Assembly (NCBI GenBank): GCA_031267575.1
Contig: JAIRYN010000030.1
Span: 1-64,000, forward strand
Reading direction: 5' to 3'
Length of the DNA stretch: 64,000 nucleotides
Source of the DNA: Synergistaceae bacterium
Lineage (GTDB): Bacteria > Synergistota > Synergistia > Synergistales > Aminobacteriaceae
The translations under genes were made by a program, and so were the position numbers. Of the stretch, positions 27,007 through 36,291 are shown piece after piece. Within the stretch, counting starts at the first letter, position 1; every line of letters starts with the position of its first letter. Below the pieces are notes generated by a model. The model was not told where the DNA came from. It made no database searches and saw nothing but the letters and a program-made list of their open reading frames with translations.

Positions 27007-27855
27007 ATGAATTTTGCTGCCTTGCAACAAATAGTGGCGTCAGGAATTGGGGCACGGGGAGCTTCTTCATTGTGCCGCCCCGAATTTTGGGATGAAGCTC
27101 TGCAATTGTTTATTCGGGCGGGGCGTATTCTTGTAATCACAGGGTTTTACATTCAGAGAGCAGAGGCGTCCGAAACCGACGGGCCGCCGGGTGCTGTGGC
27201 TTTGGGACGAGCGTTGGCCAGGGTAGGCAAAGAGGTCATTCTGTTGACCGATAGCCGAAACTACAAAAGCCTTTCGGCCTGCTCCCATAGTGTGAGCGGG
27301 CCATCAGTGGCAAAAGCTGACGACCCTCTAGACGTTCAGATGGATATGGACCTTCTGGTTTTCATCGAACGCCCAGGGCACGCGACCGATGATCGTTACT
27401 ACGATATGAAGGGTACGGATATTGGAGATGTGGTGGTCCCGCTGGATAAAATCGCCAAGAGCGCGTTGCGACGCGGTATTCCTGTGCTGGGAATAGGAGA
27501 TGGCGGCAATGAGGCGGGTATGGGAATATTCTACGACGCCCTGGTTAAATTGTTGCCCCGTTACGCGCCTTGCCTTTCGAGGGTTCCCGCGACTGTTTGT
27601 TTGCCTGTGGATATTTCTAACTGGGGAGCTTATGCCCTGACGGCCGTTTTGTCAGGGTTTTACCGTTGTTGGTTGGGAATGGACGAGGGCGAGGAATCCA
27701 TCATGTTGGAGGCTCTTTCGAGAGCAGGCGCCGTCGATGGGGTGACGGGGTTGCCGAGCGCGTCCGTGGATGGAGTTCCGCTGGAAGGGCCGGGAGGATT
27801 GGAAGAAACGGAGTTTCGGTTAAGAAGTTGGTATTCTGGGAGTTTTGAGGTATAA
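27007..27855 (+). CDS. DUF4392 / D-glutamate cyclase-like protein
   Basis: Matches the DUF4392 family, related to the C-terminal domain of mitochondrial D-glutamate cyclase, which turns D-glutamate into 5-oxo-D-proline. Signatures: GFYIQRAEASETDGPPGAVA, VILLTDSRN, LLVFIERPGHATDDRYYDM and GIGDGGNEAGMG. 282 residues, cytosolic. The function in bacteria is mostly untested; a role in D-amino-acid clearance or peptidoglycan-derived D-Glu use fits the family. Overlaps the next start by 1 bp. Confidence 0.85.
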   Translation: MNFAALQQIVASGIGARGASSLCRPEFWDEALQLFIRAGRILVITGFYIQRAEASETDGPPGAVALGRALARVGKEVILLTDSRNYKSLSACSHSVSGPSVAKADDPLDVQMDMDLLVFIERPGHATDDRYYDMKGTDIGDVVVPLDKIAKSALRRGIPVLGIGDGGNEAGMGIFYDALVKLLPRYAPCLSRVPATVCLPVDISNWGAYALTAVLSGFYRCWLGMDEGEESIMLEALSRAGAVDGVTGLPSASVDGVPLEGPGGLEETEFRLRSWYSGSFEV

Positions 27856-28292
27856 TGTCTCGAAAGAGAAAACCTTTTTTATTTTTTGTGGTTTTTTTTG
27901 CAACGGTTTTACTGCTCCTTTCTTTTTGGGTCATTCGCCGTAACAGCACAAAGCCGACCGATTCTTTGATGATCCATAACGTCATCATCACCACGGAGTT
28001 GGAGAACAGGTTGCGGCTGACGGGAACTCTTTCTCGATTTCCTTATGGGTCGAGGCAGGTTTTTTTACATTTCGACTACAGTCGGGCCGCCAAGGGCAGT
28101 GAATTTCGAATTCTCTGGTTCATAGGAGATCAGCTCGTTCAGGCGGATACTTATGCTTTAGATGTGTCGTCCGGGTCCAAGATTTACTGTCTGCTTCGTG
28201 AAAACGGCCAGATATTGCCAAGAGGTTTCTATTCCATAAGTATTCTAAACAACTCGGAGCGCCTTTCCGATTTTAGATTTGAGATTTATTAG
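27855..28292 (+). CDS. Small membrane-anchored protein, unknown
   Basis: 145 residues beginning in the stop codon of the preceding gene (TAATG). Basic start (MSRKRKPF) and one TM helix (about 8-25, FFVVFFATVLLLLSFWVI), then a beta-rich extracytoplasmic domain (VFLHFDYSRAAKGSEFRILWF, GFYSISILNN). Translationally coupled to the D-glutamate cyclase-like gene. Not recognised. Confidence 0.6.
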   Translation: MSRKRKPFLFFVVFFATVLLLLSFWVIRRNSTKPTDSLMIHNVIITTELENRLRLTGTLSRFPYGSRQVFLHFDYSRAAKGSEFRILWFIGDQLVQADTYALDVSSGSKIYCLLRENGQILPRGFYSISILNNSERLSDFRFEIY

Positions 28293-28576
28293 CGTGAATT
28301 GCTTTATAGTTAATCAACGTGAAAAACGTTGCGCTGGGTGATACTCAATATAGCGAACGATTTGTTTTTAGCTATTCTAAATTTTATAAGCAGACAATCG
28401 GTGAATGAAACGAGTCGTGTTGATCGCTTAATTTCTTCACCAGGTTTGTTATTTTGATTCACTATATTCACTATATCCTGAGTGGAAACATGTTTTTTAG
28501 ATTTTTCATGGGAGAGCCAGTGGAAGTTTCCGCGGGTTCGTCCTAATAAACCGTTGTTCGAGGTGAAATAATCGAA

Positions 28577-30319
28577 ATGGCAAAAGCGAAAGAAACAGAG
28601 TCGGCTCCTAAGAGACGCAGAAGAACGGTCATATTGACAGAGACGGAGGACAAGAGCCCGTCGGCGGAAAACGCATTGGAAGCGCAGGAAATCCGTCCCA
28701 GGAGAACCCGCGTCCGTGCGGCTCAGGTGGAACTTGTTTTGGACGAAGCTCAGACAGCGCCAGAAACTCAAACTCCAGAAACGCAGTCCGAAACAAGAAC
28801 ACGTCTCCGTCGTCGAGTTCGATCAGAATCTTTATCTCCCCCTCTTCCTGGTATGGAGTCGCCTCCTGAAACAGCGACGGCGCCCTCCGCTGTCCCCATC
28901 CCTGAACCTTCTGCTCCGGCAAATCCGGCAAATCCGGCAAAAGAAGAGCCAGCCCCGATCAATCAGCAGGCGAATATAGTTCAACCAGAAGTTGTTGTTT
29001 CTCTGCCTGTTCCTCCGCCTGTCGTAGTGGAAAGCCCGCCTGTTCCAGAAACGTACTCTCCCCCTAAACCCAAACATTCTTATGGCTATCTCGCGTCTCT
29101 CACCTTGATGGATCTCCGTAAAATAGGAAGAGAGTTTGGAGTTGCCGGAGCGGCGTCGCTTCGCAAGGACGACTTGATCATCTCCGTCCTGAGGGCCCAG
29201 GCCGAGAGCATGAACTACAAGTTCGGCGGAGGCACTTTGGAAATTTTGCCCGAAGGATTCGGGTTTTTGCGTCCCAAAGGCATGTTGCCCACCGATAACG
29301 ATGTGTATCTCTCCGTCTCTCAGATTCGGCGTTTCGGGTTGCGCAACGGGGATGTCATTTGGGGTCTCATTCGTCCTCCCCGCGAGCAGGAGCACTACGA
29401 AGCCCTCCTGCGAGTAGAGACGGTCAACTTCGCGGACCCAGAGCATTCCCGCAGACGCGCTCAGTTTGGCCAATTGACGCCCATCTTCCCGACCACGAAA
29501 ATGAGCCTCGAAACCGGGCCCAAAGAATTGGCCACGCGCTTGGTGGACATGTTCGCGCCCATTGGCATGGGGCAGCGAGCGCTTATCGTCTCCCCTCCCA
29601 AAGCGGGTAAAACGACTCTTTTGAAGCGCATCGCGGGTGCCATTTCCATCAATTGTCCCGACGTGATTCTGATGGCCCTCTTGATCGACGAGCGCCCAGA
29701 GGAAGTAACGGATATTTCTCGTTCCGTGGACGGCGAGGTTATCGCCTCCACCTTCGACCGCCCGGCCGACGAACATATCCGAGTGGCCAACTTGGCTCTG
29801 GAAAAGGCGAAGCGCTTGGCGGAGGCCAAACGCGATGTGGTGATTCTGCTAGACTCCATCACACGTCTGGCCCGGGCCTCGAACCTCACGGTCCCGCCCT
29901 CGGGACGAACCCTTTCAGGCGGACTCGACCCATCAGGGCTTTATTTCCCCAAACGTTTCTTCGGCGCGGCGCGAAACTTTGAGGAGGGAGGAAGCCTCAC
30001 CATCATCGGCACGGCCTTGACGGATACAGGCAGCCGCATGGACGATGTCATTTACGAGGAGTTCAAAGGCACGGGCAACATGGAACTACACCTGTCTCGT
30101 AAACTGGCGGAGCAGCGTATTTTTCCCGCCATCGACATCACCCGGTCGGGGACTCGGCGCGAAGAACTCCTGATTCCTGAGGACGAATTAGCCCGTTTGT
30201 GGGTTCTGCGCAAGCGTATCGTGGGCGTGGACGAGGCTGGGGCGTTGAACCTGATCCTCGATAAACTTCGCCAAACCCAAACCAACCATGACTTCCTGAT
30301 GTCAATCAAACTTCCTTAA
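28577..30319 (+). CDS. rho: Transcription termination factor Rho with long N-terminal extension
   Basis: RNA-dependent ATPase helicase that ends transcription. The Rho N-terminal helical domain ([18 protein letters not shown]) only begins at about residue 175. It is followed by the RNA-binding cold-shock domain ([14 protein letters not shown]), Walker [13 protein letters not shown] and Walker [15 protein letters not shown], and ends SIKLP. The first ~170 residues are a low-complexity Pro/Glu/Arg region with an NPANPAK duplication. 580 residues versus ~420 in E. coli; such insertions are known in other phyla and can modify RNA binding. The 284-bp spacer upstream has only small repeats (TTCACTATA twice) and a CAACGT-gaaa-ACGTTG hairpin at about 28316. 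Confidence 0.96.
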   Translation: MAKAKETESAPKRRRRTVILTETEDKSPSAENALEAQEIRPRRTRVRAAQVELVLDEAQTAPETQTPETQSETRTRLRRRVRSESLSPPLPGMESPPETATAPSAVPIPEPSAPANPANPAKEEPAPINQQANIVQPEVVVSLPVPPPVVVESPPVPETYSPPKPKHSYGYLASLTLMDLRKIGREFGVAGAASLRKDDLIISVLRAQAESMNYKFGGGTLEILPEGFGFLRPKGMLPTDNDVYLSVSQIRRFGLRNGDVIWGLIRPPREQEHYEALLRVETVNFADPEHSRRRAQFGQLTPIFPTTKMSLETGPKELATRLVDMFAPIGMGQRALIVSPPKAGKTTLLKRIAGAISINCPDVILMALLIDERPEEVTDISRSVDGEVIASTFDRPADEHIRVANLALEKAKRLAEAKRDVVILLDSITRLARASNLTVPPSGRTLSGGLDPSGLYFPKRFFGAARNFEEGGSLTIIGTALTDTGSRMDDVIYEEFKGTGNMELHLSRKLAEQRIFPAIDITRSGTRREELLIPEDELARLWVLRKRIVGVDEAGALNLILDKLRQTQTNHDFLMSIKLP

Positions 30320-30337
30320 GCGTGAGGACTCCGTTAC

Positions 30338-30459
30338 TGTGGCTGTAAATATTCTCAGAGTGGGGGCACACTCTTAAAGGAGAAGACGTAAGACCGGTTT
30401 CAGTCGGTTGTTTTTGTCGATCTTAGAATCCCATGACTTTAGTCGTGGGAGTATGTCAA
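30338..30459 (+). mobile_element. IS200/IS605-type non-autonomous element, copy 2 (122 bp)
   Basis: Same organisation as 4493-4616: preceded by TTAC (30334-30337), ends in TCAA (30456-30459), left hairpin GAGTG-GGGGCA-CACTC (two bases shorter than in copy 1) and an intact right hairpin CCCATGAC/GTCGTGGG. Only 15 bp after the rho stop codon. Confidence 0.87.
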
Positions 30460-30693
30460 GTAAACGGAGAATCGGGTTATAAAGTATGCTTAGACATTCA
30501 AGTTTAGGGGGCGGAGCCCATTTGATCGCTTCGTCCCTTTAGATGTGGGTTTTTGCGAATATTCGTTGCATATTGTTTATTAGATCAGGTTATTAGATCA
30601 GGATGAAAACGGGATAAAAATAAAGATGAAAATAAAAAAGATGAAAATAAAGATGAAAAAAAGAGAAATGGAAAAAATGGAGGAAACGTCCTT
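30460..30693. other. Spacer before dedA: G-rich box and A-rich repeats
   Basis: 30497-30519 carries the dispersed box TTCAAGTTTAGGGGGCGGAG..., related to inverted copies at 16500-16523 and 46327-46350. 30594-30680 is an A-rich degenerate repeat of GATGAAAATAAA. No gene seen. The dedA ribosome binding site (GGAGGAAA) is at its end. Confidence 0.6.
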
Positions 30694-31422
30694 ATGACCC
30701 CGGCGCAAAAGCGTATTTTAATCGGCCTCTCCCTATTCGCCATTATTGGAGGAGGCTTTTTCCTTTACAACTTGGAAACCTTGATCACCTTCATGAAAGG
30801 TATCACGAACTGGCTGGTGGCAACGATTGGAAAGCTGGGCTACACGGGGATCGTCGCCCTGATGTTTTTGGAGTCCTCTTTCTTCCCCTTTCCCAGCGAA
30901 GTGGTGCTACCCCCGGCGGGATACCTCGCCTGGAGAGGAGAGATGTCCTTTGTCGCCGTCGTGGCCGCGGGAATTACAGGGAGCATTTTGGGAGCGCTTT
31001 TCAACTACTGGTTCGCCCTCAAACTGGGTCGTCCTTTTCTGGTTCGGTATGGCAGGTATTTTTTCGTTTCGGAGGAATCCATCAAAAAAGCAGAAACGTT
31101 TTTCGAGCGTCACGGGCACATTAGCACCTTGGTGGGCCGTCTGTTGCCCGTTATCCGTCAATATATTTCCCTACCCGCCGGAGTCGCTCGGATGAAACTC
31201 GGCGCCTTCACCACATACACCTCTATAGGCGCAGGGGCCTGGGTGGTAGTCCTGGTTCTAGTTGGCTACCTGCTGGGGGAACATCAAGAGTTGCTCGAAC
31301 GTTACCTACACGTTTTGACGTTTGCCAGCGTCGCTAACGCGATCTTGCTGGCCGTGGGATACCTGCTCTGGTACCGGCACAGGGCCTGCGGCGGGGAACG
31401 AACGAAGTGCGGCGAAGCGTAA
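30694..31422 (+). CDS. DedA family membrane protein
   Basis: 242 residues with about five hydrophobic segments. Family motifs: FLESSFFPFPSEVVLPPAGYLA, GSILGALFNYWFALKLGR, and the re-entrant VGRLLPVIRQYISLPAGVARM with its conserved Arg and Pro. DedA proteins are implicated in flipping or recycling lipid carriers such as undecaprenyl phosphate and phosphatidylethanolamine. The C-terminus ends in a short charged tail. Single gene flanked by repeat-rich spacers. Confidence 0.92.
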   Translation: MTPAQKRILIGLSLFAIIGGGFFLYNLETLITFMKGITNWLVATIGKLGYTGIVALMFLESSFFPFPSEVVLPPAGYLAWRGEMSFVAVVAAGITGSILGALFNYWFALKLGRPFLVRYGRYFFVSEESIKKAETFFERHGHISTLVGRLLPVIRQYISLPAGVARMKLGAFTTYTSIGAGAWVVVLVLVGYLLGEHQELLERYLHVLTFASVANAILLAVGYLLWYRHRACGGERTKCGEA

Positions 31423-31497
31423 TCGTTTCCGCGACGTAAAGTGGCTTGCGCGTCCGTTCCTCCCTCAAGTATTGCGCTGATATAATATCTCCAGAGG

Positions 31498-31594
31498 GAC
31501 TATGATCCATGAACTATGCTTCATGAACTATGATCTATGGACTATGATCTATGAACTATGAACTATGAACTATGAACTATGGACTATGATCCAT
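31498..31594. repeat. 7-bp tandem array, about 13 units, before recA
   Basis: Units GAACTAT, GATCTAT, GGACTAT and GATCCAT alternate through 97 bp; the middle (31550-31580) has four identical GAACTAT units. It follows a TATAAT at 31481-31486 and occupies the leader of recA. The remaining spacer, 31595-31728, shows no gene. Confidence 0.95.
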
Positions 31595-31728
31595 CCAGAT
31601 AAGCTCCCATCTAGTTCTAGACAGGCTTGACTTCTATTTGGAGCTATCGGATACTTACAAGGTCGGGCGTTTTTATGTAGACGTCTTCAAAAAAGACAGG
31701 TGTACACTGGAAGGGAGAGAATTTCTCA

Positions 31729-32853
31729 TTGTCCAAGAAAAAAGCTCCGCAAAATAGAGAAGAAGTCCTGGAGCAGGCTCTGGAAGATATACGTGAAAAA
31801 TTTGGGCAGGGCTCCATCATGCGCTTGGGGGAAAACGTCAAGCCCAACGTGGAGGTCATTTCTTCGGGAATTTTGCCTTTGGACGTGGCTTTAGGAATTG
31901 GCGGCTTTCCCAAGGGGCGCATTATCGAGATCTTCGGACCGGAGGGGTCGGGAAAAACGACCGTCGCCCTGTACGCCATCGCCGAGGCTCAGAAAGCTGG
32001 TGGCGTAGCCGCATTCATCGACGCGGAACACGCGTTAGACCCGCGGTTGGCGGCGACGCTAGGAGTTAACATCGATTCCCTTTACCTGGCTCAGCCGGAT
32101 AGCGGCGAACAGGCGCTTTACGTGCTGGACACGCTGGTGCGCAGCGGCGCCGTTGATATCGTGGTGGTAGATTCCGTGGCGGCTCTGACGCCCCAAGCGG
32201 AAATCGACGGGAGGATAGGCGAAAGTCAATTGGGGCTCCAAGCCCGATTGATGTCTTATGCCTTGCGTCGTCTGACGTCTATTATATCGAGAACCAATAG
32301 TTGCGTCGTCTTCATCAACCAGCTTCGCGCGCTGATATCGACGGGCTACGGCGCCGGTCCCTCGGAAACCACCACCGGTGGGCGAGCGCTCAAGTTTTAT
32401 TCCTCGATTCGCCTGGAGGTTCGGCGAGGGAAAAAAATCGAAAAAGGAGAGGAAACCATCGGCCACGAGTTGTACATGAAGGTCGTCAAAAACAAACAGG
32501 CGCCTCCTTTCCGCTCGGCCCACACCAGCCTCATCTATGGTAAGGGCATCCCTAAAGGGGTGGCCGTGGTGGATATGGCTGTGGATTACGACATCATCAA
32601 GCGTAAGGGTTCCTGGCTCGCTTATAAAGGGGAGACATTAGGGCAGGGCAAAGAATCGGTCGCTCAGTTCATCGAAAAAAACCCTGAACTGGAGCAGGAG
32701 ATCATCGCCGAGATTATGGCGGCCGTCAATAAGGGAATCGGCTTCATCACTCCCATCCCGGACTCCAAAGAAGGCGAAAAGCCGGAAGACATCGTGGACG
32801 AAGAACTCAACGTGGAAGAGGGAATTTTGGACCTCTCGGAAGATGAAAAATAA
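31729..32853 (+). CDS. recA: Recombinase RecA
   Basis: DNA-strand exchange and SOS co-protease. Walker A GPEGSGKT at residues 70-77, [15 protein letters not shown], the L2-side [10 protein letters not shown] and the [10 protein letters not shown] motif. 374 residues. Starts at TTG 31729 with GGGAGAG upstream. The C-terminal tail is strongly acidic, as usual for RecA regulation. No clear LexA box was recognised in the leader, which is filled by the 7-bp array. Confidence 0.97.
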   Translation: MSKKKAPQNREEVLEQALEDIREKFGQGSIMRLGENVKPNVEVISSGILPLDVALGIGGFPKGRIIEIFGPEGSGKTTVALYAIAEAQKAGGVAAFIDAEHALDPRLAATLGVNIDSLYLAQPDSGEQALYVLDTLVRSGAVDIVVVDSVAALTPQAEIDGRIGESQLGLQARLMSYALRRLTSIISRTNSCVVFINQLRALISTGYGAGPSETTTGGRALKFYSSIRLEVRRGKKIEKGEETIGHELYMKVVKNKQAPPFRSAHTSLIYGKGIPKGVAVVDMAVDYDIIKRKGSWLAYKGETLGQGKESVAQFIEKNPELEQEIIAEIMAAVNKGIGFITPIPDSKEGEKPEDIVDEELNVEEGILDLSEDEK

Positions 32854-32940
32854 GAGCTAACAATATAGTCTTTGCATAAATATCTATTCATGTCTCTATT
32901 CGAGTGGATATTTATAGAACGCACTATAAAAGCCTTCCAT

Positions 32941-33200
32941 ACTCTGTGAAGAGTGTGCAGGATCAGGTAAAATTCCTGGTCATGAACTTATTTAATTGCT
33001 GTCATCCCTAAAGCTCGAAGAACCACAGCGTAGAGATGAAAGAAGCTTAGACGCGAAGGTGACGAAAAAGTAGTGTAATGCTATGTACCGTGGGCTGCAA
33101 GTGAAAACTCTAAGAACCGGAGAAGAGTAGCGAACTTCTTTGAACACGCAAAAAACGAAGTAGTTCCGAATGTTTTAGTGAAACTTGACAATTCGGGCAC
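32941..33200 (+). ncRNA. Candidate structured RNA leader of the TnpB element
   Basis: A 260-nt non-coding stretch with several stems. ACTCT-GTGA-AGAGT lies at 32941-32954, and GATCAGG/CCTGGTC at 32961-32981 with a 7-base loop. A nested stem at 33117-33169 has CGGA/TCCG outside and ACTTC/GAAGT inside. ATTCGGGCAC (33191-33200) is perfectly complementary to GTGCCCGAAT (34598-34607) beyond the 3' end of tnpB, so it may close a long-range pairing or mark element ends. Not matched to any RNA family I can name; group I intron (IStron) and omega-RNA-like RNA are both possible. Confidence 0.4.
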
Positions 33201-33301
33201 CACCTTGATAGAATCCAGAGGTTAAATTAACCTTTAGATTATTAGCCTTTAATTAGCCTTTAGATTTATTAACCTTTAGATTCGAAAGGAGGTGTGCAGA
33301 G

Positions 33302-34543
33302 ATGCTACAAGGATTCAAAATACATTTATTCCCAACGCAAAAGCAGGAATATCTACTTTGGAAATCGGTTAACGCTTACAGATTGCCTTGGAATTGGGGA
33401 TTGGCTTTTCAAATGAAACGCTTTGCCGAGGGAGAGAAACTTCTCGGTAGTTATGCTTTGAGAGCTGAGTTTAAGAAGTTGAAAACTCAAGAAGAATTTT
33501 CTTGGCTTAACGAAGTTTCTGGAAATGGAACAGTTATTTCTCTCTTTGATCTTACAAACGCGTATAAAAGATTTTTTCAGACGCAAAAACAAGGAGAGAA
33601 GTTTACAAAGCAAACGATAGCTGAAGCCAAGCGTTTAGGGAAAAAATTGACTTCCTACGAAATGAAAGATCACTCCAAATTCAAAAAGAAAAGCCTGTCT
33701 AAACCTGTATTTTCAGTGGTAAATCAGAATCTTTATTTTAAAAAGGGTTGTATGAACCTTGAAAAGATAGGTAAAGTAGAGTGTAAGCATAGCCATAGTT
33801 TTAATGAAGGACTAAATTCCGAGAAATTCTTCAATTCTAGAGTTCATTCTAGAGTTCATTCTAGAGTTCATTGGACAGATAAGAAGTGGATTATTGCCTT
33901 CTCAATGGAAGTTCCAGATCTCAAAGTAGAGCTCAGTGATTTTTCGATGGGAATTGATGTAGGCATTAAAAATCTTGCTGTAGTGAGTTGTAACTCCAAG
34001 AAAATAGTTTTTCAGAACGTGAATAAGACTAGGCGAGTGAAGAAACTCAAGAAACAACTCCAACATTCGCAAAGAGCTTTAGCAAGAAAGAAAAAAGGAT
34101 CTAAAAATAGAGTTAAAGCTATACAGCAATTAAGTTTACGCTACAACAAGATTTTAAATATCCGCCATGACGCTATACATAAAACCACGACTCTTATTGT
34201 AGAAATGCTTCCCAAAAAGATTGTAATTGAGGACTTGAACATTGCGGGAATGATGAAAAATAAACATCTATCAAGTACGATAGCAGAGCAGAATCTTTAT
34301 AAGTTCAGGCAACAAATGGCTTATAAAGCGGAACAAAGAAGAATCAAGTTAGTGACAGCCGATAGATTCTTTCCAAGTTCTAAGAGAAGCTCTAAGAGAA
34401 GCTCTAAGAGATGTTGTTCCTGTGGATGGATTAAAAAAGATTTGACTATTCAAGATAGAATATTCTTTTGTTCTCAATGTGGAATTGAGTTAGATAGGGA
34501 TTTTAATGCCGCAGTGAATCTTGAAAGATATGAAGCAGGCTAA
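33302..34543 (+). CDS. tnpB: TnpB RNA-guided nuclease (IS200/IS605/IS607-associated)
   Basis: 413 residues. N-terminal helix-turn-helix/wedge region (MLQGFKIHLFPTQKQEYLL); RuvC-I Asp219 in GIDVGIKNLAV; RuvC-II Glu310 in IVIEDLNIAGM; a zinc ribbon (CxxC at about 371-374 and CSQCG); RuvC-III Asp400 in LDRDFNAAVNLE. The catalytic triad is therefore intact. No transposase gene (tnpA) is adjacent. The gene is A+T-rich compared with its neighbours, a sign of transfer. Two 12 bp x 3 in-frame duplications are present (33835-33870, coding SRVH repeats; 34375-34410, coding SSKR repeats just before the zinc ribbon) and may impair the protein. AAAGGAGGTGTGCAG provides a strong ribosome binding site. Confidence 0.93.
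   Translation: MLQGFKIHLFPTQKQEYLLWKSVNAYRLPWNWGLAFQMKRFAEGEKLLGSYALRAEFKKLKTQEEFSWLNEVSGNGTVISLFDLTNAYKRFFQTQKQGEKFTKQTIAEAKRLGKKLTSYEMKDHSKFKKKSLSKPVFSVVNQNLYFKKGCMNLEKIGKVECKHSHSFNEGLNSEKFFNSRVHSRVHSRVHWTDKKWIIAFSMEVPDLKVELSDFSMGIDVGIKNLAVVSCNSKKIVFQNVNKTRRVKKLKKQLQHSQRALARKKKGSKNRVKAIQQLSLRYNKILNIRHDAIHKTTTLIVEMLPKKIVIEDLNIAGMMKNKHLSSTIAEQNLYKFRQQMAYKAEQRRIKLVTADRFFPSSKRSSKRSSKRCCSCGWIKKDLTIQDRIFFCSQCGIELDRDFNAAVNLERYEAG
33835..33870 (+). repeat. 12 bp x 3 in-frame repeat in tnpB
   Basis: TTCTAGAGTTCA at 33835, 33847 and 33859, encoding repeated Ser-Arg-Val-His. All three copies are identical, implying recent origin. A second 12 bp x 3 array (AAGCTCTAAGAG) lies at 34375-34410. Confidence 0.96.
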
Positions 34544-34583
34544 TGGAAAGCTGAGTATTTTTTATGGAAAGCTGAGTATCTTT
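34543..34583. repeat. 21-bp period duplication after tnpB
   Basis: ATGGAAAGCTGAGTATTTTT (34543-34562) is repeated at 34564-34583 with two changes. It starts on the last base of the tnpB stop codon. Confidence 0.9.
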
Positions 34584-34654
34584 TGTAGGGTTTCGGTGTG
34601 CCCGAATGAAAATTGAATACTAAAGCATAGGAATTATAACCTTTTTGCATCGGA

Positions 34655-35320
34655 ATGAGGCTCATGATTCTCAAAGTCAACGGCACGACGCTTTTTTATG
34701 AAAAGACAGGTACAGGTTCGCCGATGATTCTGTTGCATGGCAACGGAGAAAACCATCATATTTTCGATAAAGTGTCCGCAAAATTGGAGAACGACTTTAC
34801 GGTCTATTCTGTCGATAGTCGCAATCACGGCCAAAGCGAAAAAACAAGCGAGTATTCCTACAGCGTGATGGCCGAGGATATTTATCGGTTTATTGAAGTA
34901 TTGGAATTGAAGCCGGTTGACCTTATCGGCTTCAGTGATGGTGCTATCGTTGCCTTGATCCTCGCGATGAATCACGGCGAAACGGTGAACAAAATGGCGC
35001 TGTTGGGGGTCAATCTAAACCCGGAGGATTTTACCGAGGAGAGTTATCAGTTTGTGAAAGGCACTTATGAGAATACGAAAGACCCTTTATTCAAACTGAT
35101 GTTGGAAGAACCCCATATCGAGCTGGACGAGGTAAAAAGTGTCAGCATTCCCATTCTTCTTGTCGCCGCGGAAAATGATATTTTCAAGCCGGAAACATTT
35201 ACAAACCTCGCTCATGTTCTTCCCGGCGCAACGCTGAAAATAATAGACGGGCATGATCACGAGAGTTACATCGTCGGGCAGGATTTGTTGTACCCTGACT
35301 TTATCGAGTTTTTCAAGTAA
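34655..35320 (+). CDS. Alpha/beta hydrolase
   Basis: 221-residue alpha/beta-hydrolase-fold protein. Oxyanion motif ILLHGNGENHH, DSRNHGQSEK, nucleophile elbow GFSDGA (Ser), acid Asp in AENDIF and catalytic His in DGHDHESY. Cytosolic, no signal peptide. Substrate unknown. Starts at ATG 34655 or 34664. It stands alone after the TnpB element. Confidence 0.88.
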   Translation: MRLMILKVNGTTLFYEKTGTGSPMILLHGNGENHHIFDKVSAKLENDFTVYSVDSRNHGQSEKTSEYSYSVMAEDIYRFIEVLELKPVDLIGFSDGAIVALILAMNHGETVNKMALLGVNLNPEDFTEESYQFVKGTYENTKDPLFKLMLEEPHIELDEVKSVSIPILLVAAENDIFKPETFTNLAHVLPGATLKIIDGHDHESYIVGQDLLYPDFIEFFK

Positions 35321-35358
35321 TCGGCTTTATCTCGAAAGAAGGTTTCGAAAAGAAAACC

Positions 35359-36216
35359 GTGTTGAAAAAGTACCTTGTTTGGGTCATTTTGGGGCTGACG
35401 CTGCTTTTAAGCTGTTCCGCGTGGGGATCACCCTTGTTGGAAGTCACCGCTACTTCGCCTTGGTTGACCCTTTTGACGAACTTCATTGGCGGCATCAACG
35501 TCAAAGTAAACTCCATACAGGAATGGAACGAGGATGGGGAGCTGGTGCGCCGTGTTCGGGCCCGGAATCTTCGGTTCTTGCCCTCCGAGTCGCGAATCAT
35601 GGCTTTCGATTATAGAGACGCCAAAGGGTTGGGAGTACCTTTTGAGCAATATAAAAACTATCGCCCGCTCTATGATCTTCTGCCCCTCGACGAGCACAGA
35701 ATCGACGCCTCCCTATCAGACCCTTCTGTCATTCCCTTTATCGCCCAGCGCGTTCTGACCATTCTGGCTGATTGGGACCCCAGTAATTATCCTTATTATC
35801 AACGAAGGCTGGCGGAGTTTCAGGCCCGCCTTTACAGCACTACTCTCGCCGGACGGCAAATCCTGAAAAATCAACCGGTTTACGACCTGACGGGTCACAG
35901 CGGAACTCTTCTGCAAGCCGCGGGCTGCAAGATTTCCCGTCCCTCGGCTGAGGAGTGGAGCACCTGGAGCGCCTGGAAAGAAACTCGTCAATTGACAGAG
36001 ATCGTCTCCCGCATGGCTGAGGAAAAAGTCGCTGTCGTTCTCGACCACTCGACACCCAAGGCGATACGCAGTCTTCTGAGTTCTAACCCCACGGTTTATG
36101 TGATCGCGCGTCCCCGTTTCGACCAGGATTACCCGGCCTTTTTACATGACCAATACATCTCCCTCTGGTCAAAGATCACCTCAAAGCCTCTGCCGACTCC
36201 CATAAGGCGCAGATAA
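35359..36216 (+). CDS. Lipoprotein, divergent TroA/ZnuA-like substrate-binding protein
   Basis: 285 residues starting at GTG 35359. Signal peptide with lipobox-like LLSC (Cys19), so membrane-anchored. The fold pattern resembles metal-binding TroA/ZnuA proteins: LEVTATSPWLTLLTNFIGG and NVKVNSIQEW, then an HRIDASLSDPSVIPFIAQRV helix region and a second lobe (VAVVLDHSTPKAIRSLLSS). No histidine-rich loop, and no ABC permease or ATPase gene is adjacent, so metal transport is uncertain. Start is 38 bp after the hydrolase gene. Confidence 0.6.
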   Translation: MLKKYLVWVILGLTLLLSCSAWGSPLLEVTATSPWLTLLTNFIGGINVKVNSIQEWNEDGELVRRVRARNLRFLPSESRIMAFDYRDAKGLGVPFEQYKNYRPLYDLLPLDEHRIDASLSDPSVIPFIAQRVLTILADWDPSNYPYYQRRLAEFQARLYSTTLAGRQILKNQPVYDLTGHSGTLLQAAGCKISRPSAEEWSTWSAWKETRQLTEIVSRMAEEKVAVVLDHSTPKAIRSLLSSNPTVYVIARPRFDQDYPAFLHDQYISLWSKITSKPLPTPIRRR

Positions 36217-36291
36217 AAATTCAGGTCGACTTTGCCGTGTGGCCACGCTAAACATGGATGTATAATGCATAGTTCGGGGTATAATTTTTAC

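Noticed and set aside
28832-29776. 314-codon open frame antisense to rho
   Set aside because: Lies wholly inside the rho coding region on the other strand, has biased His/Gly/Arg composition typical of antisense frames, and shows no ribosome binding site or family motif.
31498-31594. CRISPR array
   Set aside because: Repeats are 7 bp and contiguous with no unique spacers, and no cas genes occur in the window. The same holds for the other tandem arrays.
32941-33200. Group II intron or RNase P/tmRNA identity for the TnpB leader
   Set aside because: No GUGYG start, no domain V stem, no reverse transcriptase, and none of the conserved RNase P or tmRNA blocks. Kept only as an unclassified structured RNA candidate.
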